From positions 2,613 through 10,682 of the forward strand of contig JALTNN010000095.1 in assembly GCA_027000685.1 (NCBI GenBank): DNA of 8,070 nucleotides. The letters are read 5' to 3'. This stretch comes from Microcaldota archaeon. Its GTDB lineage: Archaea; Iainarchaeota; Iainarchaeia; JAADDC01. Of the stretch, positions 7,001 to 8,070 are shown one piece after another (position 1 is the first letter of the stretch; each line of letters starts with the position of its first letter). The notes beneath the pieces are model-generated. The model saw nothing but the letters and a program-made list of their open reading frames with translations, had not been told where the DNA came from and ran no database searches. The position numbers and the translations under genes are program-made.

Positions 7001-7008
7001 GGTGGTGA
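6999..7008 (+). promoter_or_regulatory. Ribosome-binding site for EF-1beta
   Basis: GAGGTGGTGA contains GAGGTG six bases before the ATG at 7011, a good match to the archaeal anti-Shine-Dalgarno. It decides the start against an in-frame upstream GTG at 6981, and overlaps the stop codon of the zinc-ribbon gene. It is the clearest ribosome-binding site in the window, as expected for an internal operon gene. Confidence 0.7.
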
Positions 7009-7010
7009 GC

Positions 7011-7274
7011 ATGGGTGACGTGTTGCTCGTGTTGAAGGTGTATCCGAACGAGCCCGAGGACCTCGAGAAGGTGAAGAAGAAGATCCCCGAGGTTCTGCCG
7101 GAGAAGGCGACACTCGTCGAGGTAAGGGAGGAGCCCATCGGTTTTGGATTCTCCGCCCTCCTCGTGGGCGTGAAGGTGCCAGACGAGGGAGGGATACAGG
7201 GAGATGTGGAGGAGGCCATAGCCTCTGTGGAGGGCGTCGACTCCGTGGAGGTGGAGAGGGCTACGTTGATATGA
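7011..7274 (+). CDS. ef1b: Translation elongation factor 1-beta (aEF-1beta)
   Basis: An 87-residue protein, the usual size of archaeal EF-1beta, which exchanges GDP for GTP on EF-1alpha so that it can carry another aminoacyl-tRNA to the ribosome. The family pattern is visible: an N-terminal strand VLLVLKVYPNEPEDLEKVKK, the central REEPIGFGFSALLVGVKVPDE (about residues 43-63), and a C-terminal IASVEGVDSVEVERATLI. This corresponds to the alpha/beta sandwich of the eukaryotic EF-1beta catalytic domain. I chose ATG 7011 because it has the ribosome-binding site just upstream and matches the family's MGD-type start. The last 14 bases overlap the Mut7-C gene tail to tail. It follows the zinc-ribbon gene, a pairing I recall from other archaea. 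Confidence 0.95.
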   Translation: MGDVLLVLKVYPNEPEDLEKVKKKIPEVLPEKATLVEVREEPIGFGFSALLVGVKVPDEGGIQGDVEEAIASVEGVDSVEVERATLI

Positions 7275-7752
7275 TCGCCCTCACCCTCTCCACGAACTCC
7301 TTCATCCTCTTCCAGTGGGAGCCCTTCCAGTAGATCTGGCCGCAGTTCGAGCACGCCCAGAACTCGTCTTGGCTCATGTAAACTCCCATGGGCACGAGGC
7401 CTCTCACCTCTGACTTTGAGACGGGCTTCAGGACGCCGTTGCACCTCGGGCACCTTTCGAGGGAAGGGACGTCATCGAGTTCTACATAACCCTCTCTCAC
7501 GAGAAACGCCAGCTGGTGTTCCACGTCCTCCCCGTCGACGAGAACGCTCTCCACGCCTTCCTTCCTCGCCCTCTCGTGGAGTCCCCTGTCCTTTGTGAGG
7601 AGGATTCTCCCCTCATCCTCCGCTATATCGAGGAGATAGTCATCATCCAGAATCGACAAATCTGAGGCAGAAACAGTGTCATAGCCGAGTATTCTCAGCC
7701 ACTCCGCGAGTTTTCCGAGCATAGCGTCCGCGAGGAACTTCATATGTTCCAC
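7261..7752 (-). CDS. Mut7-C/PIN-type predicted RNase with C-terminal zinc ribbon
   Basis: A 163-residue protein (from GTG) of the Mut7-C family: a PIN-like nuclease fold fused to a zinc ribbon. It begins KFLADAMLGKLAEWLRILGY (Asp9), typical of the family. Asp37/Asp38 (LDDDYL) and LLTKDRGL (Asp55) are the further acidic residues expected of a metal-dependent nuclease. The ribbon has Cys101/Cys104 (CPRC) and Cys134/Cys137 (CSNC), followed by the family's GQIYWKGSHWKRM. It presumably cuts RNA, but the target is unknown. The start is GTG 7752 or ATG 7743 three codons later; the latter gives the more usual M-K-F-L beginning. It diverges from the Rad50-like gene and overlaps EF-1beta at the 3' end. 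Confidence 0.92.
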   Translation of the reverse strand: MEHMKFLADAMLGKLAEWLRILGYDTVSASDLSILDDDYLLDIAEDEGRILLTKDRGLHERARKEGVESVLVDGEDVEHQLAFLVREGYVELDDVPSLERCPRCNGVLKPVSKSEVRGLVPMGVYMSQDEFWACSNCGQIYWKGSHWKRMKEFVERVRAIIST

Positions 7753-7767
7753 GCCCCAGCTTCATCG

Positions 7768-7775
7768 AAATAAAT
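7768..7775 (+). promoter_or_regulatory. Weak candidate box A for the Rad50-like gene
   Basis: AAATAAAT is centred about 29 bases before the ATG at 7801, the spacing seen at the other promoters in this window. The match to box A is poor, but the much better TATATAA at 7788 is only 9 bases from that ATG and cannot serve it. Confidence 0.3.
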
Positions 7776-7787
7776 GGTGTGCGTTCG

Positions 7788-7796
7788 TTATATAAT
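7788..7796 (-). promoter_or_regulatory. TATA box for the Mut7-C gene
   Basis: TTATATAA (7788-7795) is perfectly self-complementary and, with the next base, reads ATTATATAA on the minus strand, a strong archaeal box A. Its centre is about 40 bases before the GTG at 7752 and 49 before the ATG at 7743, which predicts an mRNA leader of roughly 12-22 bases. This is longer than at the other promoters here. Confidence 0.62.
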
Positions 7797-7800
7797 CCTA

Positions 7801-8070
7801 ATGATCCGAGAGGTGGCGATAAGGAACTGGAAGTCCCACGGAGAGAAAGACGGGAGCTACGGGAGTGTTCTCGAATTCGAGAACGGACTCAACGTGATAT
7901 ACGGCGTTAATGGTAGCGGGAAGAGTTCCGTGGCCGAGGCCATCGCCTACGCGCTGTTCGGAGAGGTTCAGGGCTTCAAGCAGGTGCTGAGGGCCGGGAA
8001 GAGGGAGGGGGGCGTGAAGCTCCTCATCGAGGCAGACGGGGTCTATGAGATAAGGAGGAGCTTCACGGAG
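7801..8070 (+). CDS. Rad50/SMC-like ATPase, N-terminal fragment (cut by window end)
   Basis: The first 90 codons of a gene that runs off the right edge with no stop. The protein starts MIREVAIRNWKSHGEKDG, the beta-strand plus N-W-K-S-H signature of Rad50/SMC ATPase heads (usually I-x-N-F-x-S-H). LNVIYGVNGSGKSSVAEAI follows, with a Walker A GVNGSGKS at residues 35-42, then AYALFGE. This is the N-terminal half of an ABC-type head, which in Rad50 folds back on a C-terminal half across a long coiled coil to tether and process broken DNA with Mre11. The coiled coil and Walker B would lie beyond the window. ATG 7801 is the natural start. No mre11 gene lies immediately upstream, where a divergent Mut7-C gene sits instead. 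An SMC-like or other ABC-head ATPase is the alternative. Confidence 0.85.
   Translation, partial: MIREVAIRNWKSHGEKDGSYGSVLEFENGLNVIYGVNGSGKSSVAEAIAYALFGEVQGFKQVLRAGKREGGVKLLIEADGVYEIRRSFTE

Noticed and set aside
6981..7010. Upstream GTG start for EF-1beta
   Set aside because: It overlaps the zinc-ribbon gene and lacks a ribosome-binding site; the ATG at 7011 has one and matches the family start.
6515..7453. 312-residue minus-strand frame across the reverse gyrase end, zinc ribbon and EF-1beta
   Set aside because: It crosses several genes and two promoters and has no recognisable motif; it overlaps the real Mut7-C gene in another frame.
1..8070. CRISPR array, tRNA, rRNA, insertion sequence or attachment site
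   Set aside because: No spaced direct repeats, tRNA-like cloverleaf, terminal inverted repeats or transposase motifs were seen, and almost every base lies in an assigned gene. A computed RNA and repeat search could still find something I cannot see by eye.

Overview
The window reads as a dense stretch of chromosome from a hyperthermophilic archaeon. It encodes a complete reverse gyrase, the hallmark protein of hyperthermophiles. It also encodes an archaeal-type translation elongation factor 1-beta, a Sulfolobus-type single OB-fold SSB, a UPF0282 metallo-beta-lactamase-fold protein and a COG2888-type zinc ribbon, all archaeal families. The DNA is GC-rich with heavy AGG/GAG codon use, and the promoters are TATA boxes about 28 bases ahead of start codons. 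The zinc ribbon next to EF-1beta is a pairing I associate with euryarchaeal genomes, but I cannot place the lineage from this window.

Layout. Positions 1-2052 (+): a three-gene overlapping cluster of an unrecognised HExxH putative metalloprotease (cut by the left edge), an HD-domain phosphohydrolase and a DUF429 predicted RNase H-fold protein. Positions 2022-2414 (-): an SSB-like OB-fold protein whose 3' end overlaps the DUF429 gene tail to tail. Positions 2415-2473: a short divergent intergenic region with one near-palindromic TATA element placed to serve both flanking genes. Positions 2474-3322 (+): UPF0282. Positions 3341-6805 (+): reverse gyrase, with a TATA box inside the end of the UPF0282 gene. 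Positions 6839-7274 (+): a 53-residue four-CxxC zinc ribbon followed by EF-1beta. Positions 7261-7752 (-): a Mut7-C/PIN-type predicted RNase with a zinc ribbon, overlapping EF-1beta tail to tail. Positions 7801-8070 (+): the start of a Rad50/SMC-like ATPase cut by the right edge.

Functionally, the window mixes genome maintenance (SSB, reverse gyrase, Rad50-like ATPase, perhaps UPF0282 and DUF429) with translation and RNA metabolism (EF-1beta, zinc ribbon, Mut7-C, perhaps the HD protein). No intergenic gap exceeds about 60 bases. I see no rRNA, tRNA, CRISPR array, insertion sequence or integration site. The most informative features outside the known families are the compact leaderless-style promoters, the two tail-to-tail overlaps, and the unassigned protease-HD-DUF429 cluster.
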